Positions 29,401-39,068 of a stretch of DNA of 64,000 nucleotides are shown in pieces. A program made the translations under genes and the position numbers. How positions within the stretch are numbered: position 1 is the stretch's first letter; every line of letters starts with the position of its first letter. The stretch is from NCBI GenBank assembly GCA_905233165.1, contig CAJODL010000002.1, forward strand, positions 62,001 through 126,000, in the 5' to 3' direction. The stretch comes from an uncultured Prevotella sp. GTDB lineage: Bacteria > Bacteroidota > Bacteroidia > Bacteroidales > Bacteroidaceae. The notes beneath the pieces are model-generated. The model was not told the DNA's origin, ran no database searches, and saw nothing but the letters and a program-made list of their open reading frames with translations.

Positions 29401-31155
29401 GTTCTTGGAAGAGTTATTCAGGTTGCCCTGTCCCATCCAACAACGGCCGTCCTGATAACTGCGACCTGTACCGACCTCTGTCTGACCAGGAGCCTTATAT
29501 ACCGTAGGAGAACGTTCTACTCCTGGTGAATCCATAAATTCATCCAGAAGGTCACCATCCCAATATACACGCATGTTAACATAGTCGTCGCTGAAGTTGC
29601 TGCTCAGATTACCGTTCGCCTTGTCAGCAACCAAACTGACAGCATTGCCCGAGATGCCGATGGCACCAGGATAGCTATTATAGAAGTTTCCTGCCATGCA
29701 GCGTCCGTTATCGCTACCGCCACCAGTGGTATAACGCAAAGTTGAAGTAGTAGCGTCCGTATATGCTATACCTGGAACTGTAGAACTCTCAAGACATACG
29801 AACTGTTCCAATCCCCAACGATAAGGATCGAGGTCTCCACAGTGCTGAGCATCACCATGTCCAAAGCCAGTGGTAGAAAGACCGTAGCCCGTATCATCGA
29901 TAATCATAGATCCGAATACTATTTCGTCACGTCCATCCATATCGACATCGGCAATAGCGAAGTTATGGAAGCCATTACCATACCAAGGAGATCCAGAGTC
30001 ATAACAGTTCCAGCGCCATTCCTGTGTCAGCTCGTGAGTTTCCTTGTTCACGTTAAGTGCACAGAACTTATGACGTGTATAACAACCACGACCCAAGAAA
30101 ATACTGGCATTACGGCCATCAAGATATGGTGCACCCATGTAAATCTTCAAAGAACGGTGGCCTGTATCGGAACTACCCCATACAGCTGCATACTCTGCAG
30201 CTGTAGCATTGTCAACATCCTTTGCCTCACCAGTTTCGAAACGAGGAAGAGGGAATGCCATTGGAGTCCAATTCTCACTGCCGTCCCAACCATAAGGCTC
30301 ACCCGTTTCGCCATTCAGATAGAGCAGATATTCCTTACCCTGATGGGTATATTCATCACGTGGAGCATAGTAACTCATGTCACCAATCTTGATGGTCTTG
30401 CCCGTTTTGGTATATATAATCATATTATCAGCACCACGCATAACGGCTTCCGCCTTACCATCCTGATCCCAGTCATAAAGGATAAGGTCGAACTGCTCAT
30501 CAGGACCTGACATCATATTCGGTCCCATATCAATACGCCAAAGACGTTCTCCCTGCATATTGTAACACTCATGGAAGTTGAAGTCGGTAGTATTACCTGA
30601 TGTGTTAAGGTTACCGATGTCATTACGACGTTTTACTACAAATTCCATCTGACCGTCACCGTCGACATCTGCTACAGAACAGTCGTTCAGAGAATAACTA
30701 CCGTCAGTATCTGAATAACCATTGGTAATATCAACACCATTACGATTCAGAACTGCTGAAGCAGGAATCTCCCAGAACTGGTGATCCCAAGGAGTGCACT
30801 CAGCAGCCAGTTCAGCCTTTTCCACACCTTTTACTACTGGTACCACCTTGTAAGTACTCGTTTTGGTGCCGCCGTCGTCTTGGTAGTTCGAAACGGCAAG
30901 ATCTGAAGCGATCTTTGTTCCATTACGATAAAGATTGTACTTTGTGTCATAGTACTCAGTTGGCAAGATGCGCCAAGACACGAAGATACCGGTACCGCTA
31001 TAACCATACCTGGAATCCTGACCAGTTTTATCACCTTGCGGAATGGCAATGAGACCACGACTGAGATGGTCGGTCACACGCTGTGCGGTAACTGATGTAC
31101 TAAACAATGCCAGCACTGCAGAAGCAAGTAGATACTTTTTAAATTTCATTTTCAT
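26419..31155 (-). CDS. PL11 rhamnogalacturonan lyase with long beta-repeat region and T9SS tail
   Basis: 1578 residues. A signal peptide ends near SVTAQ. Residues 25-655 are a PL11 rhamnogalacturonan lyase: RVTDHLSRGLIAI, ADVDGDGQMEFVVKRR (calcium-binding blade), LGRGCYTRHKFCALNV, GFGHGDAQHCGDLDPYR, WDGDLLDEFMDSPG and GDILGDWREEIVSRT. The enzyme cleaves the rhamnose-galacturonate backbone of pectin RG-I by beta-elimination. PL11 enzymes are usually about 600-650 residues. Here about 850 more residues of beta-strand repeats follow (for example GAGSMELGTLSNTFTRLVV), resembling autotransporter-associated strand repeats. A tail with MPAGVYILKIVDSEGGRQT follows, like a type A sorting domain. It starts 22 bases after the acetylesterase gene. 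Confidence 0.9.
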   Translation of the reverse strand: MKMKFKKYLLASAVLALFSTSVTAQRVTDHLSRGLIAIPQGDKTGQDSRYGYSGTGIFVSWRILPTEYYDTKYNLYRNGTKIASDLAVSNYQDDGGTKTSTYKVVPVVKGVEKAELAAECTPWDHQFWEIPASAVLNRNGVDITNGYSDTDGSYSLNDCSVADVDGDGQMEFVVKRRNDIGNLNTSGNTTDFNFHECYNMQGERLWRIDMGPNMMSGPDEQFDLILYDWDQDGKAEAVMRGADNMIIYTKTGKTIKIGDMSYYAPRDEYTHQGKEYLLYLNGETGEPYGWDGSENWTPMAFPLPRFETGEAKDVDNATAAEYAAVWGSSDTGHRSLKIYMGAPYLDGRNASIFLGRGCYTRHKFCALNVNKETHELTQEWRWNCYDSGSPWYGNGFHNFAIADVDMDGRDEIVFGSMIIDDTGYGLSTTGFGHGDAQHCGDLDPYRWGLEQFVCLESSTVPGIAYTDATTSTLRYTTGGGSDNGRCMAGNFYNSYPGAIGISGNAVSLVADKANGNLSSNFSDDYVNMRVYWDGDLLDEFMDSPGVERSPTVYKAPGQTEVGTGRSYQDGRCWMGQGNLNNSSKNNPCFLGDILGDWREEIVSRTSTSLIIQTTSYPSPHGITTLWADHEYRNAATWQSVGYNQPPHTSFFLGEMEDITKEPPAVTLEGRTEVKGTINTTTDHLLISGYEDKNIAVTDGAEPYILTVNTPAWVKGTGSKQATSSTPKQPEQTVVTYTTTLTGGAFGGATRLVKQGEGVLVLPNVTEKHTGETNIWQGTLVFDGTMESSPVWLNRHTSLVSNGGNFMGGLKADYNAKIYPGGKDNVGNISASNLNLGFGSRIIFDGSNGVMDKVIANSMTIETKTDDAWIEFGPRFKSPVIEINYTGTLEPGTYELGTIASISGNVSDLVIEGVSKSVKTSLEYSEGKLLLVVEGMREPGEVTWNGTSDNNTWQQAVTENFLYQGETSYMASGDDVIFDDAAASTNVTISGAVSPKTVTFNNNTKNYTFVGDSIVAGATITKNGAGTVTFNNFNHSGNTVINGGKVNVSMLANNSGQTWGSLGNSNSTITMNDGTTLVTNGTIITDQRLYVTGETTIEVPTSKSVIFNKAIRDNGSGNSIVNKTGAGSMELGTLSNTFTRLVVNGGTVVSNYNTSNQETLPKTVEFQNGVIWGANMEGGNGISNTTNFVVPEGKSGTFYSSFRGTYTGSLTGKGTFNVYSGGVRAYFNGNWSGFEGTINVGKNNRQNKKSYEPVFYFGNSNGMPKAVVNIIDDTRADNQGKSIRAKQFGGTGALIGSGTWIVESDEDFTLTTEVGITSERKDDYGGTIPISASPLTKRGAGKMTMTEGRMNGVLTVDEGSVAFYNATPAALLNGQYATIINDGGRIIGQGELYSLTVNSGGTLVPCGSLISETTPGTITCDNTLTVNEGGLVHFMISGRRTGKLDTKNLVINGTVKFTHNTTFTEGYSKTLWNVSGTFSGTPTFDLPELPSGLEWDTSGLCNATGVLKVVKATGIKTTNNAALKAVVDIYSFGGVKVGSYNSTVGTAKGDFFDKNMPAGVYILKIVDSEGGRQTIEVMK

Positions 31156-31177
31156 AGTTTTTGTTTATAATAGTTTG

Positions 31178-32374
31178 TTAATTTCCGTCAGGTTTTTTTG
31201 CATCGTAGTATATGGACTGTGGCCAATAGAAGTCCTCTGCCCTATCAGGATTCTTCGGATCAAAGTCCTGCCATTCAGGACGAAGATACTGTACCAATGG
31301 TGAATTCATTTCTTTCAGCCCCATAACCACTAATTTAGATACTTCATAAGCTCCAAAAGGATTGAAGTGTGTATTATCCGCAAAATCTCTATCCATCCAA
31401 GGGAAATCGCCCACCTTGTAATGTACCAATAATTTCTTTGACCCCTCAACTCCCATGGTCTCAAAAAGCACCTTGGTACTGGCATTCAAATCAATAAGTG
31501 GAACATTTTCTCTCTGTGCTACAGCCTTCATAGCATCAGGGAAATCTCCGTGTGTATTGCGGATTGTTGCGCCATCAAAGAAACGTCGCTGGGTAGGTGT
31601 GCAGAAAATGATATTACCACCTTTTCCTCTTACCTCATCAACGAATTTCTTGAGATTTACAGTATAGTGATACCATGCTCCAGTGCCTGGCCCCTTTTCT
31701 TTCTCATCATTATGACCAAATTCACAGAAAACATAGTCTCCTGCTTTCATCATTGAGAGAATCTTCTCCAGACGATTCTGTGCCAAAAACGTGCCTGCCG
31801 TAAGTCCACTCTCGGCAACATTGCAGACAGCAACCTTGTCATTGAACCACAGGGGGAAAATCTGTCCCCACGAAGCCCACGGCTCTTTTCCCTGATCAAC
31901 AACAGTGCTGTTACCGCACAGGAATACTGTAATTGCCGTAGTATCTGGCTCAACTGTTATGCTCTGCACACAAGGGGCAGCGCCATTAAATTCAAGGGTC
32001 AATTTATCGTCCCATGAGAAAGAGCCCACCTCACCAGGTTTGATGCGCACTTTGGACGCCGGACGTTCCTTACCACCCTTGATGTAGGATGGGATATCTA
32101 CAGAACGTTTATTCACGACAAATGACAATGTCTGTGTCTGTCCTTTCTTAAGCACCACCTTCTGTTCGAACAGACGACGGTTTTCTGCACGGACACAGGT
32201 TTCCGTATTCTTTTTCTTACTGCCCAACACAATGGTAACACGATAATTACCATCAGGGACATCGACAGAATAATAGTACGGATACTGCTCCGTAGCAGGA
32301 ACCTTGAAGGTTTCTGCTGTTGCAGACATTAACATGGCACCAAAGGCCAACAGTGTGAGGATTCTTTTTTTCAT
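31178..32374 (-). CDS. rhamnogalacturonan acetylesterase (SGNH, CE12 type)
   Basis: 398 residues with a signal peptide ending in MSATA. An N-terminal beta domain (residues 20-145) precedes an SGNH hydrolase. The nucleophile is Ser156 in FLCGNSTVVD; block III is CEFGHND (Asn222); the catalytic dyad is Asp333/His336 in ADNTHFNPFG. The enzyme removes acetyl groups from RG-I so that the lyases can act. Its ATG follows the stop of the upstream lyase with no gap (TAA then ATG), and another lyase follows, so all three are one transcript. The family is clear; substrate preference is inferred from the neighbours. Confidence 0.9.
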   Translation of the reverse strand: MKKRILTLLAFGAMLMSATAETFKVPATEQYPYYYSVDVPDGNYRVTIVLGSKKKNTETCVRAENRRLFEQKVVLKKGQTQTLSFVVNKRSVDIPSYIKGGKERPASKVRIKPGEVGSFSWDDKLTLEFNGAAPCVQSITVEPDTTAITVFLCGNSTVVDQGKEPWASWGQIFPLWFNDKVAVCNVAESGLTAGTFLAQNRLEKILSMMKAGDYVFCEFGHNDEKEKGPGTGAWYHYTVNLKKFVDEVRGKGGNIIFCTPTQRRFFDGATIRNTHGDFPDAMKAVAQRENVPLIDLNASTKVLFETMGVEGSKKLLVHYKVGDFPWMDRDFADNTHFNPFGAYEVSKLVVMGLKEMNSPLVQYLRPEWQDFDPKNPDRAEDFYWPQSIYYDAKKPDGN

Positions 32375-35300
32375 TTATTTCTTTATAGTCATTGTTTGTC
32401 GGTTTCCCTTATCATTGCTAATACGCAAGATGTACATACCCTGGGGAACAGGAGTGTTACGGAAGTCAGACTTAACAGCGGAGTATGTGCTATTATAGGT
32501 CATCATCGTCACGCCAGAGGTACTAACGACTTCAACCGTCACTTGCTCATCAGCACCAATAGGCTTGATGCTTGTAGCTTCACGATAACATACAGAGATT
32601 ATACCATTTTTTATCTGACTGCAATCATAATACAGATGGTCACTATACTGTGAAAGGTCTGGCAAATCCAAAATCACATCACCTATTGAATATGAATTAG
32701 CTTGGAAGATTGTATATACATCCGGTTTATCCGCTGATGTTATTTTTTCTGCAGGATTGAATAATTTATGGAATGAAAGAGAGATAATAGAGCCATCTCG
32801 CATTGTCAAGGTAGCAACATTTGTCAAACATGCAGCAGCGCGTGTTCTTCTTGAAGCAATACCAGCCATAACTTCCAATTTACCACCTTTATTAATCGTT
32901 ACATTTTTTCCCCCCATATTTGCATACGAAGGGCTGAAGAGTGTTGTGCTTTCGCAACAAGGATTTATTGTTCCGTTAATAATATATGATGCATTTGTCA
33001 TTGGTATCTTTGCAGCAAGATCTTGTGACGTTGCAGTAAAGCCAGACAGTTTCGCACCAGCCTCAACTGTCAACACGCCCGTACCAAGAGAACCTATCTT
33101 GGAACTTGAGGCATTGGCAAGAACACGAATCTCTCCTTCCTCAATAGTCACTGTTCCCGAAGAGGTCCACTTACCTGTTGCTCCCACAGTCATCGTACCT
33201 GCGCCTTTCTTTATAAATTTATCCGAGGCAACAACACCCCCATTAAAGGTAAAGTCGTTATCATTACCTACCTGCCATGTATTTATGCTGACGGGACTCT
33301 CTTGAACAAAAGAGCAATAGCCGCCTAAAGAGCCGTCGCCCGTCACCTGACCAATGCGAAGTGTTTTCCCACTGTTCTGAACGACAATACCCGAAGGAAT
33401 ATTTAGTGTCAACGAATCAGAACCGTTTGCAGTATCAAAGGTAAAACGACCGTCTGCCGCATATACAGCCTGAGCTTCCAAAGTGCCACCAAAGTTTCTC
33501 ATGTTAAACCTAAGAGGTGTACGGGTAGCATACCAATCTGTTCCCTTCACAGCACTGCTATAAACCGTAATTTGTCCATTACCTGTCAGAGTATTGGTAT
33601 AAGTCGCTCTTTCTACCGCAGTAAGTGTAGCTTTTGCATCATTGAGAATCTGCAATGGGGAAGAAGTAAATGCACCTCCTGACAAAGCACCTCCACCAGC
33701 AAGGATAACCTTATTTGAATATCCGCTTGACATGGCAAATGTGCCGCCTTCAACACGTAGACTCTTTGCCATTAAACTTCCCTGCATATCAAAATAGCCA
33801 CTTCCTCGCTTTACCAATGTATCACCTGTAATAGCCTTTTCTTGAGTGAATGTAGATGAATTTACAATAACACCTTCAGCAAAAACTCTTATCAACGAAC
33901 CATTCTTCACAGCAGCTGTAGTACTGAGAACTGCACCATCTTCTATTGTAAAACCTGAAACGCCTGATTTAACATTGCCCAAATTACCATATGGCTGCGT
34001 ACTACTTGCCAAACTACTTACGGAAGTTACACCGCCACGAAGATGAACATCACCTGTATACGTATGATCTCCAGAAATAACAACCGTACCATCACCAGAC
34101 TTCACGAAATTACCCTTAACAATCTTGCCTGTACCACCAAGAGTATATCTTGTTGAAACATTATCAAAAAACATAGTATCAACAGATAATTCTTGTCCTT
34201 CTTTTATGCTTACATTAAACACCTTTGCATCATCATCAAAGTGAACTTTATCACCCTCTACAAATATCTCAGGCGTCTGGGTCTGATCATTTGATACAAA
34301 ATTCTCTGTATTAGCATAATCCCATACAGAAGACACATTGCCTTGCCACCTGATATCACCGGCATCACGCACCCCTGAAAGTGTAAGAAGTAGTTCATTA
34401 TCTGCGTTCAGTGCCAAAGACGCCTTGAGTTTTGAGATGCCTTCAATCTTGATATTATTAATATCTCCAGTTATAGCATCTATCTTACCAAGTTTATAAG
34501 TTCCCGGGGCTATTGTTTCCTCTCCGCTTGCCGGATGGGTTACAAACTCGAATACAGGAATAAGATATTTTGGTCCATATTTCCAATCTTTTTTCTCTAT
34601 TACAAGACTTGGGGCAGTTATCTTGTCTGCGCGGAATCCTTCAGAATAAATATCAAAAGTCAGACGTGATCCAAAACCTAAAGTTACAGGTTCTGTAGAG
34701 ATTATCTCACCAACGGCATCTGTACCACCGATATTCACCTCTGAACCATAATCTGCTTTCAAAGACTTCACTGTGATAGATTTTGCTGGCGTATTGAGGA
34801 TTGCAAATCTATTGAGCCAAACAGGAGAAGTAGCCAAAGAACCGTTAAGGTTTACTGTACCATTCCATATATTTGTCTCGCCAGTATATGTCATATCAAC
34901 AGCAGGAAGTGTCAATATACCATCACCCTGCTTAACGACACGTGTAGAACCTGTCAATGCACCACCTTCTACAGTACAGGTGAAGTATTGATAGGTAATT
35001 GGTGTATTCTGTGACGTTGTACCGCTGGCTGCTGTTCCCTGCACCCATGAAGGAACATTGAAAGTAACCATATATGGACTTGCTCCGTCCTGTATCGTCA
35101 CCTTTGTGTCATTTGTCTCACATACCAACAGGTGCTCATCAACGGATGTTATAGTGTCTCCATTTGCGATTTCTGTACGACCAGTCATTGTATTCGTAGG
35201 AGGAGCCTGAGTTATGCCTTCCAATTCTCCCAAGAAGTATGACTTGTGAGGTGGCTGATTATATCCCATAGACTGCCAAACCATAGCATTACGATACTGA

Positions 35301-37042
35301 TGATCAGACCATAATGTCGGAATACCATAATTCGTTGGTTCTTGAGTGGTATATACTAAGATGGCATTATTGGCATCATTACGCATCACCAATTCCTCAC
35401 GCCAGTCACCAAGGATATCACCTATAGCACCAGGATTATTCTTTGACCAGTTATTACATTTAGAACCTTGAAAATTCCAACGACCAGCACCTGCCGGCTT
35501 ATAAATTGCGCCATAGCCTTCCGTTCCCGGGCTATCAAAGTATTCATCAAGAAGGTCACCATCCCAATAGATACGTTGGTTCAGGTCACCCCAACTGATA
35601 AAGGCATCACCATTAAGTTCTGATATAATTTTATCAGCACATGATCCTACCCATCCAGAGCTAACGGAGCGTCCCACTGAGCCAGGATAGTCATTAGTGA
35701 AGTTTGCCATCAAGCCACGACCATCATCACCAGAACCAGTCTGACGATAGTACAGCTGCGATGTTACGGCATTACGATAGTTATTGGCTGGTCTATCCTC
35801 ATTACATGTGAACTGTTCCTCATATCTACGGTATGGGTCAAAATCGGAGCAATGTTGAGCATCACCATGTCCCAGGCCTGTAGTTGACAATCCCTTACCA
35901 TTATCGTCAATCACCATAGAACCGAAGATAATCTCATCACGTCCGTCCCAGTCAACATCACCAATAGCGAAGTTATGGAAGCCCTGTCCAAACCATGGGC
36001 CAGACAATGCGCTATTCCACGACCACTGCAATGTCAAAGTATGTGTAACAGGATCAACCTTAAAGGCCTTCATCATGTGTTTTGTGTAGCATCCACGTCC
36101 CAAGAAGATGCTCGCATGGCGACCATCAAGATAAGGCGCACCAAAATAATGCTTCGTAGAGCGATGACCAACAATACCTTTTCCCCAATCACTATCCTGA
36201 CCACGTGGATTTGGATAATCCATATAGTTTGGATGAGAAGAAGGGCCTATCTGGTATGGCTTACCTGTTGCACCTTCGAGATAGAGCAGGTACTCATTAC
36301 CTGAAGAAGTATATTCCATGCCATTCCAACGGGTATCGACTGACATATCACCAATATTCAGTGTTGTACTATCAGCAAAGTGAATAATCGCATTATCCTG
36401 TATGCGCATAAGCACCTCAGCCTTTCCATCCTCATCCCAGTCGAACATCACAGCATCCCACTGTTCATCAGCGCCAGCCAACATATTAGGACCAAGATCT
36501 ATCCACCACAAACGATTACCCTTATGATCATAGCAATCAAGTACGTGGAAACAGTTCTTCTGCGACATATCATATGCTACGCTGCAAGGGCGCTTAACCA
36601 AAAATTCAGGAATACCATCTCCGTCAACATCACCGAGTGAAATATCGTTCAAGCTATAATTGCCAGTCACATCAGCACCATTACGTCCTATTATTTTCTG
36701 TGTCGGAATAGTCAAGCAGTTACTTGCCCATGGCTTGACAGCAGGACATTTCTCTTGCTCCACCCCGCGTACAACAGCTGCAACCTGGTAGGAGCCAGAT
36801 GCCGTTCCAGCTGAATGGGAATAGTTCGTCTTCGTTAAGTTAGAAGCAATTTTTGTTCCATTGTAGTACAGATTATATTTCACATCATAGTACTCTTCTC
36901 CCAGCATTCGCCAAGAAACGAATACACCCGAAGAAGCCTTCGTGGCTACTAAGCCGCGTGAAAGCTTATCTGTATATCTTTGAGCAGAAATGCTCAGACA
37001 TGCTGTCAGCAGTATGACGAATGTAAAAATTAATCTTTTCAT
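32375..37042 (-). CDS. PL11 rhamnogalacturonan lyase with long beta-repeat region and T9SS tail (first gene)
   Basis: 1555 residues, signal peptide ending in LSISA. Residues 21-608 form the PL11 lyase: RYTDKLSRGLVATKASSG, LGDVDGDGIPEFLVKRP, LGRGCYTKHMMKAFKV, GLGHGDAQHCSDFDPYRR, WDGDLLDEYFDSPG, GDILGDWREELVMRN. It is a paralogue of the downstream lyase with the same architecture: a repeat region of about 870 residues (for example KSGDGTVVISGDHTYTG, TYTGETNIWNGTV), then a tail containing VPQGMYILRISNDKGNRQT. Surface secretion through type IX export is inferred from that tail. It is the promoter-proximal gene, with a leader of about 75 bases. Confidence 0.9.
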   Translation of the reverse strand: MKRLIFTFVILLTACLSISAQRYTDKLSRGLVATKASSGVFVSWRMLGEEYYDVKYNLYYNGTKIASNLTKTNYSHSAGTASGSYQVAAVVRGVEQEKCPAVKPWASNCLTIPTQKIIGRNGADVTGNYSLNDISLGDVDGDGIPEFLVKRPCSVAYDMSQKNCFHVLDCYDHKGNRLWWIDLGPNMLAGADEQWDAVMFDWDEDGKAEVLMRIQDNAIIHFADSTTLNIGDMSVDTRWNGMEYTSSGNEYLLYLEGATGKPYQIGPSSHPNYMDYPNPRGQDSDWGKGIVGHRSTKHYFGAPYLDGRHASIFLGRGCYTKHMMKAFKVDPVTHTLTLQWSWNSALSGPWFGQGFHNFAIGDVDWDGRDEIIFGSMVIDDNGKGLSTTGLGHGDAQHCSDFDPYRRYEEQFTCNEDRPANNYRNAVTSQLYYRQTGSGDDGRGLMANFTNDYPGSVGRSVSSGWVGSCADKIISELNGDAFISWGDLNQRIYWDGDLLDEYFDSPGTEGYGAIYKPAGAGRWNFQGSKCNNWSKNNPGAIGDILGDWREELVMRNDANNAILVYTTQEPTNYGIPTLWSDHQYRNAMVWQSMGYNQPPHKSYFLGELEGITQAPPTNTMTGRTEIANGDTITSVDEHLLVCETNDTKVTIQDGASPYMVTFNVPSWVQGTAASGTTSQNTPITYQYFTCTVEGGALTGSTRVVKQGDGILTLPAVDMTYTGETNIWNGTVNLNGSLATSPVWLNRFAILNTPAKSITVKSLKADYGSEVNIGGTDAVGEIISTEPVTLGFGSRLTFDIYSEGFRADKITAPSLVIEKKDWKYGPKYLIPVFEFVTHPASGEETIAPGTYKLGKIDAITGDINNIKIEGISKLKASLALNADNELLLTLSGVRDAGDIRWQGNVSSVWDYANTENFVSNDQTQTPEIFVEGDKVHFDDDAKVFNVSIKEGQELSVDTMFFDNVSTRYTLGGTGKIVKGNFVKSGDGTVVISGDHTYTGDVHLRGGVTSVSSLASSTQPYGNLGNVKSGVSGFTIEDGAVLSTTAAVKNGSLIRVFAEGVIVNSSTFTQEKAITGDTLVKRGSGYFDMQGSLMAKSLRVEGGTFAMSSGYSNKVILAGGGALSGGAFTSSPLQILNDAKATLTAVERATYTNTLTGNGQITVYSSAVKGTDWYATRTPLRFNMRNFGGTLEAQAVYAADGRFTFDTANGSDSLTLNIPSGIVVQNSGKTLRIGQVTGDGSLGGYCSFVQESPVSINTWQVGNDNDFTFNGGVVASDKFIKKGAGTMTVGATGKWTSSGTVTIEEGEIRVLANASSSKIGSLGTGVLTVEAGAKLSGFTATSQDLAAKIPMTNASYIINGTINPCCESTTLFSPSYANMGGKNVTINKGGKLEVMAGIASRRTRAAACLTNVATLTMRDGSIISLSFHKLFNPAEKITSADKPDVYTIFQANSYSIGDVILDLPDLSQYSDHLYYDCSQIKNGIISVCYREATSIKPIGADEQVTVEVVSTSGVTMMTYNSTYSAVKSDFRNTPVPQGMYILRISNDKGNRQTMTIKK

Positions 37043-37125
37043 AACAATTTTAAAGTTTGAATCAGGCTTGTTGAGTATTATTTGTTTTGTTAGTTAGTTT
37101 TCGCGCACGTTTGTTTAATTTTGTG

Positions 37126-37156
37126 CAAAAATAATTTTTTCCCCTATTCCACCAAA
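37126..37156 (-). promoter_or_regulatory. promoter of the rhamnogalacturonan operon
   Basis: On the minus strand TTTG (37156-37153), a 19-base spacer and TATTTTTG (37133-37126) match the Bacteroidetes consensus exactly. It is back to back with the sppA promoter at 37204. Confidence 0.8.
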
Positions 37157-37203
37157 GTTTTTAAGACTTTTTTACACATTATTTAATAAAAGGATGTTAA
37201 TTA

Positions 37204-37235
37204 TTTGTGAATGGAGTTACTTTTTAGTATTTTTG
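37204..37235 (+). promoter_or_regulatory. promoter of the sppA-lpxK-punA unit
   Basis: TTTG (37204-37207), a 20-base spacer and TATTTTTG (37228-37235). This places the transcript start near 37242 and supports ATG 37284 as the sppA start. Confidence 0.75.
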
Positions 37236-37283
37236 CATGCGAATTTTATACATTCGCTTCAAACTATCACATATTGCTATTTG

Positions 37284-39065
37284 ATGAGAAAACTGCTGAA
37301 ATACATATTTGCCGCTTTTATCGGCATCGTTGTAACAACAATGATTGCATGCATTATCGGGATTGTTGCACTTGTAAGTATTATCACAAGTGACGACGAG
37401 GGGATGCCAGACATCAAGGATAACAGCGTATTGGTAGTAAAGTTGAGCGGAAACATCGTGGAGCATGCAGAAAAAGGCAGCCCGTTAAGCGACCTGACCG
37501 AAAAAACAGAAATACAAGGGTTGGATGATATCGTATCAGCAATCAATAATGCTGCAGACAGCAAAGAAATTGCAGGTATTTATATCGAGGCAGGCTTGTT
37601 GCAGAGTGATTATTCTGCACTTCAAGAGATACGTCATGCATTATTAACAGCCAAGAAAAATAAAAAATGGATAGTATCATACTCCGATGCATATAGCCAA
37701 GGCACTTATTATGTATGCTCTGCTGCTGACGAAATTTGGATAAATCCACAAGGTGTGGTTGACATTCATGGTCTTGCAGGGCAAACAACGTACCTAAAAG
37801 ACCTGTTGGCAAAGGTCGGTGTCAAGATGAAGGTTATCAAGGTGGGTACTTACAAAAGTGCGACAGAAACATTTACCGAGGACCACATGAGTGACGCCAA
37901 TAGGGAGCAGTCCACAAGATATATTCAGGGAATGTGGAATATCATTGCACAGGATATCGCAGAAGGGCGTGGGCTAACCGTTAAAGACGTAAACTCTCTT
38001 GCTGACACGCTGACAGCATTACAGGATACAAAATTCTTGATGGCCAAGAAACTGATTACAAAAACACTGTATTCAGAGGACGTAAAGAAAGAAATTAAAA
38101 AATTACTGAAGCAGAAAGACGACGATGAGATTTCTCAGATTTCATGCCAAGACCTTGCAAAACTAACCAAGAATTCAGGGGCAGATAAGAAAATTGCTAT
38201 CTACTATGCCCAAGGATCTATAGTACAGAATGCAGAGTCCGGACTTGTCATGGGTGATGCCGGTATTGTCAGCAAGAAAGTGGTCAGTGATTTAGAGAAG
38301 TTGGCAAAGGATGACAACATAAAAGCCGTAGTAATAAGAATCAACAGCGGTGGAGGCGATGCCTATGCATCAGAAGAAATATGGCACTCTGTTACAACTC
38401 TCAAATCGAAGAAGCCTGTCGTTATCTCTATGGGAAACATGGCTGCGAGCGGCGCATATTACCTTTCTGCAGGTGCATCATGGATTGTAGCACAACCAAC
38501 GACCCTAACCGGTTCTATCGGCATTTTCGGGTTACTCCCAGACGTAACAGATTTGATGCAGTCAAAATTGGGTATCAAATTCGACAAAGTAATAACAAAT
38601 AAACATGCGGACTTTGCATCGGCTCTGACTGCACGACCAATGTCGGCAGAAGAGGAAGCAATGCTTCAACAATACATCAATCGCGGTTATGAACTTTTCT
38701 GCAAACGTGTCAGTGATGGTCGCAAAATACCTGTTAATCAGGTCAAGTCGATTGCAGAAGGACGTGTATGGATTGCTGCGGACGCAAAAAATCATAAACT
38801 CGTTGATGAAATAGGCGGACTAAGAAATGCTATCGACAAAGCTGCCAAGTTAGCAAAATTAGACAAATATGAGACGACTTACTATCCTGCTAAGAAAGCA
38901 TGGTATGAGGATTTGTTTAGCAACATAGAAAAGGGCAACAATAACTTGGACGAGCAACTCCAGTCAACACTTGGAGTATATTATGAGCCATTCAAAATGG
39001 TAAAGGACATTAAGAATCAAAATCCTATACAAGCTCGCATCCCAATACTCATCAGTGTAGAATAA
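37284..39065 (+). CDS. sppA: signal peptide peptidase SppA, 67K type
   Basis: 593 residues from ATG 37284 (MRKLLKYIF). An upstream ATG at 37194 would lie above the promoter and is rejected. One N-terminal membrane anchor (residues 5-35) is followed by two S49 protease domains. The catalytic dyad is Lys191 in KVGTYKSATE and Ser389 in NMAASGAYYLS. SppA degrades cleaved signal peptides at the membrane. The length fits the long, two-domain form. It begins a run that includes lpxK (3-base gap), punA and a ThiL-like gene; as far as I recall, Bacteroides genomes have this same order. Confidence 0.93.
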   Translation: MRKLLKYIFAAFIGIVVTTMIACIIGIVALVSIITSDDEGMPDIKDNSVLVVKLSGNIVEHAEKGSPLSDLTEKTEIQGLDDIVSAINNAADSKEIAGIYIEAGLLQSDYSALQEIRHALLTAKKNKKWIVSYSDAYSQGTYYVCSAADEIWINPQGVVDIHGLAGQTTYLKDLLAKVGVKMKVIKVGTYKSATETFTEDHMSDANREQSTRYIQGMWNIIAQDIAEGRGLTVKDVNSLADTLTALQDTKFLMAKKLITKTLYSEDVKKEIKKLLKQKDDDEISQISCQDLAKLTKNSGADKKIAIYYAQGSIVQNAESGLVMGDAGIVSKKVVSDLEKLAKDDNIKAVVIRINSGGGDAYASEEIWHSVTTLKSKKPVVISMGNMAASGAYYLSAGASWIVAQPTTLTGSIGIFGLLPDVTDLMQSKLGIKFDKVITNKHADFASALTARPMSAEEEAMLQQYINRGYELFCKRVSDGRKIPVNQVKSIAEGRVWIAADAKNHKLVDEIGGLRNAIDKAAKLAKLDKYETTYYPAKKAWYEDLFSNIEKGNNNLDEQLQSTLGVYYEPFKMVKDIKNQNPIQARIPILISVE

Positions 39066-39068
39066 TAC

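Noticed and set aside
29842..30510. 222-residue plus-strand ORF
   Set aside because: It is antisense to the conserved catalytic part of a PL11 lyase, whose frame is clearly the coding one.
26419..37042. A SusCD-type pectin utilisation locus
   Set aside because: The operon holds only two lyases and one esterase. The SusCD genes in the window are in a separate unit more than 10 kb away behind other genes and terminators, so a functional link is not supported.
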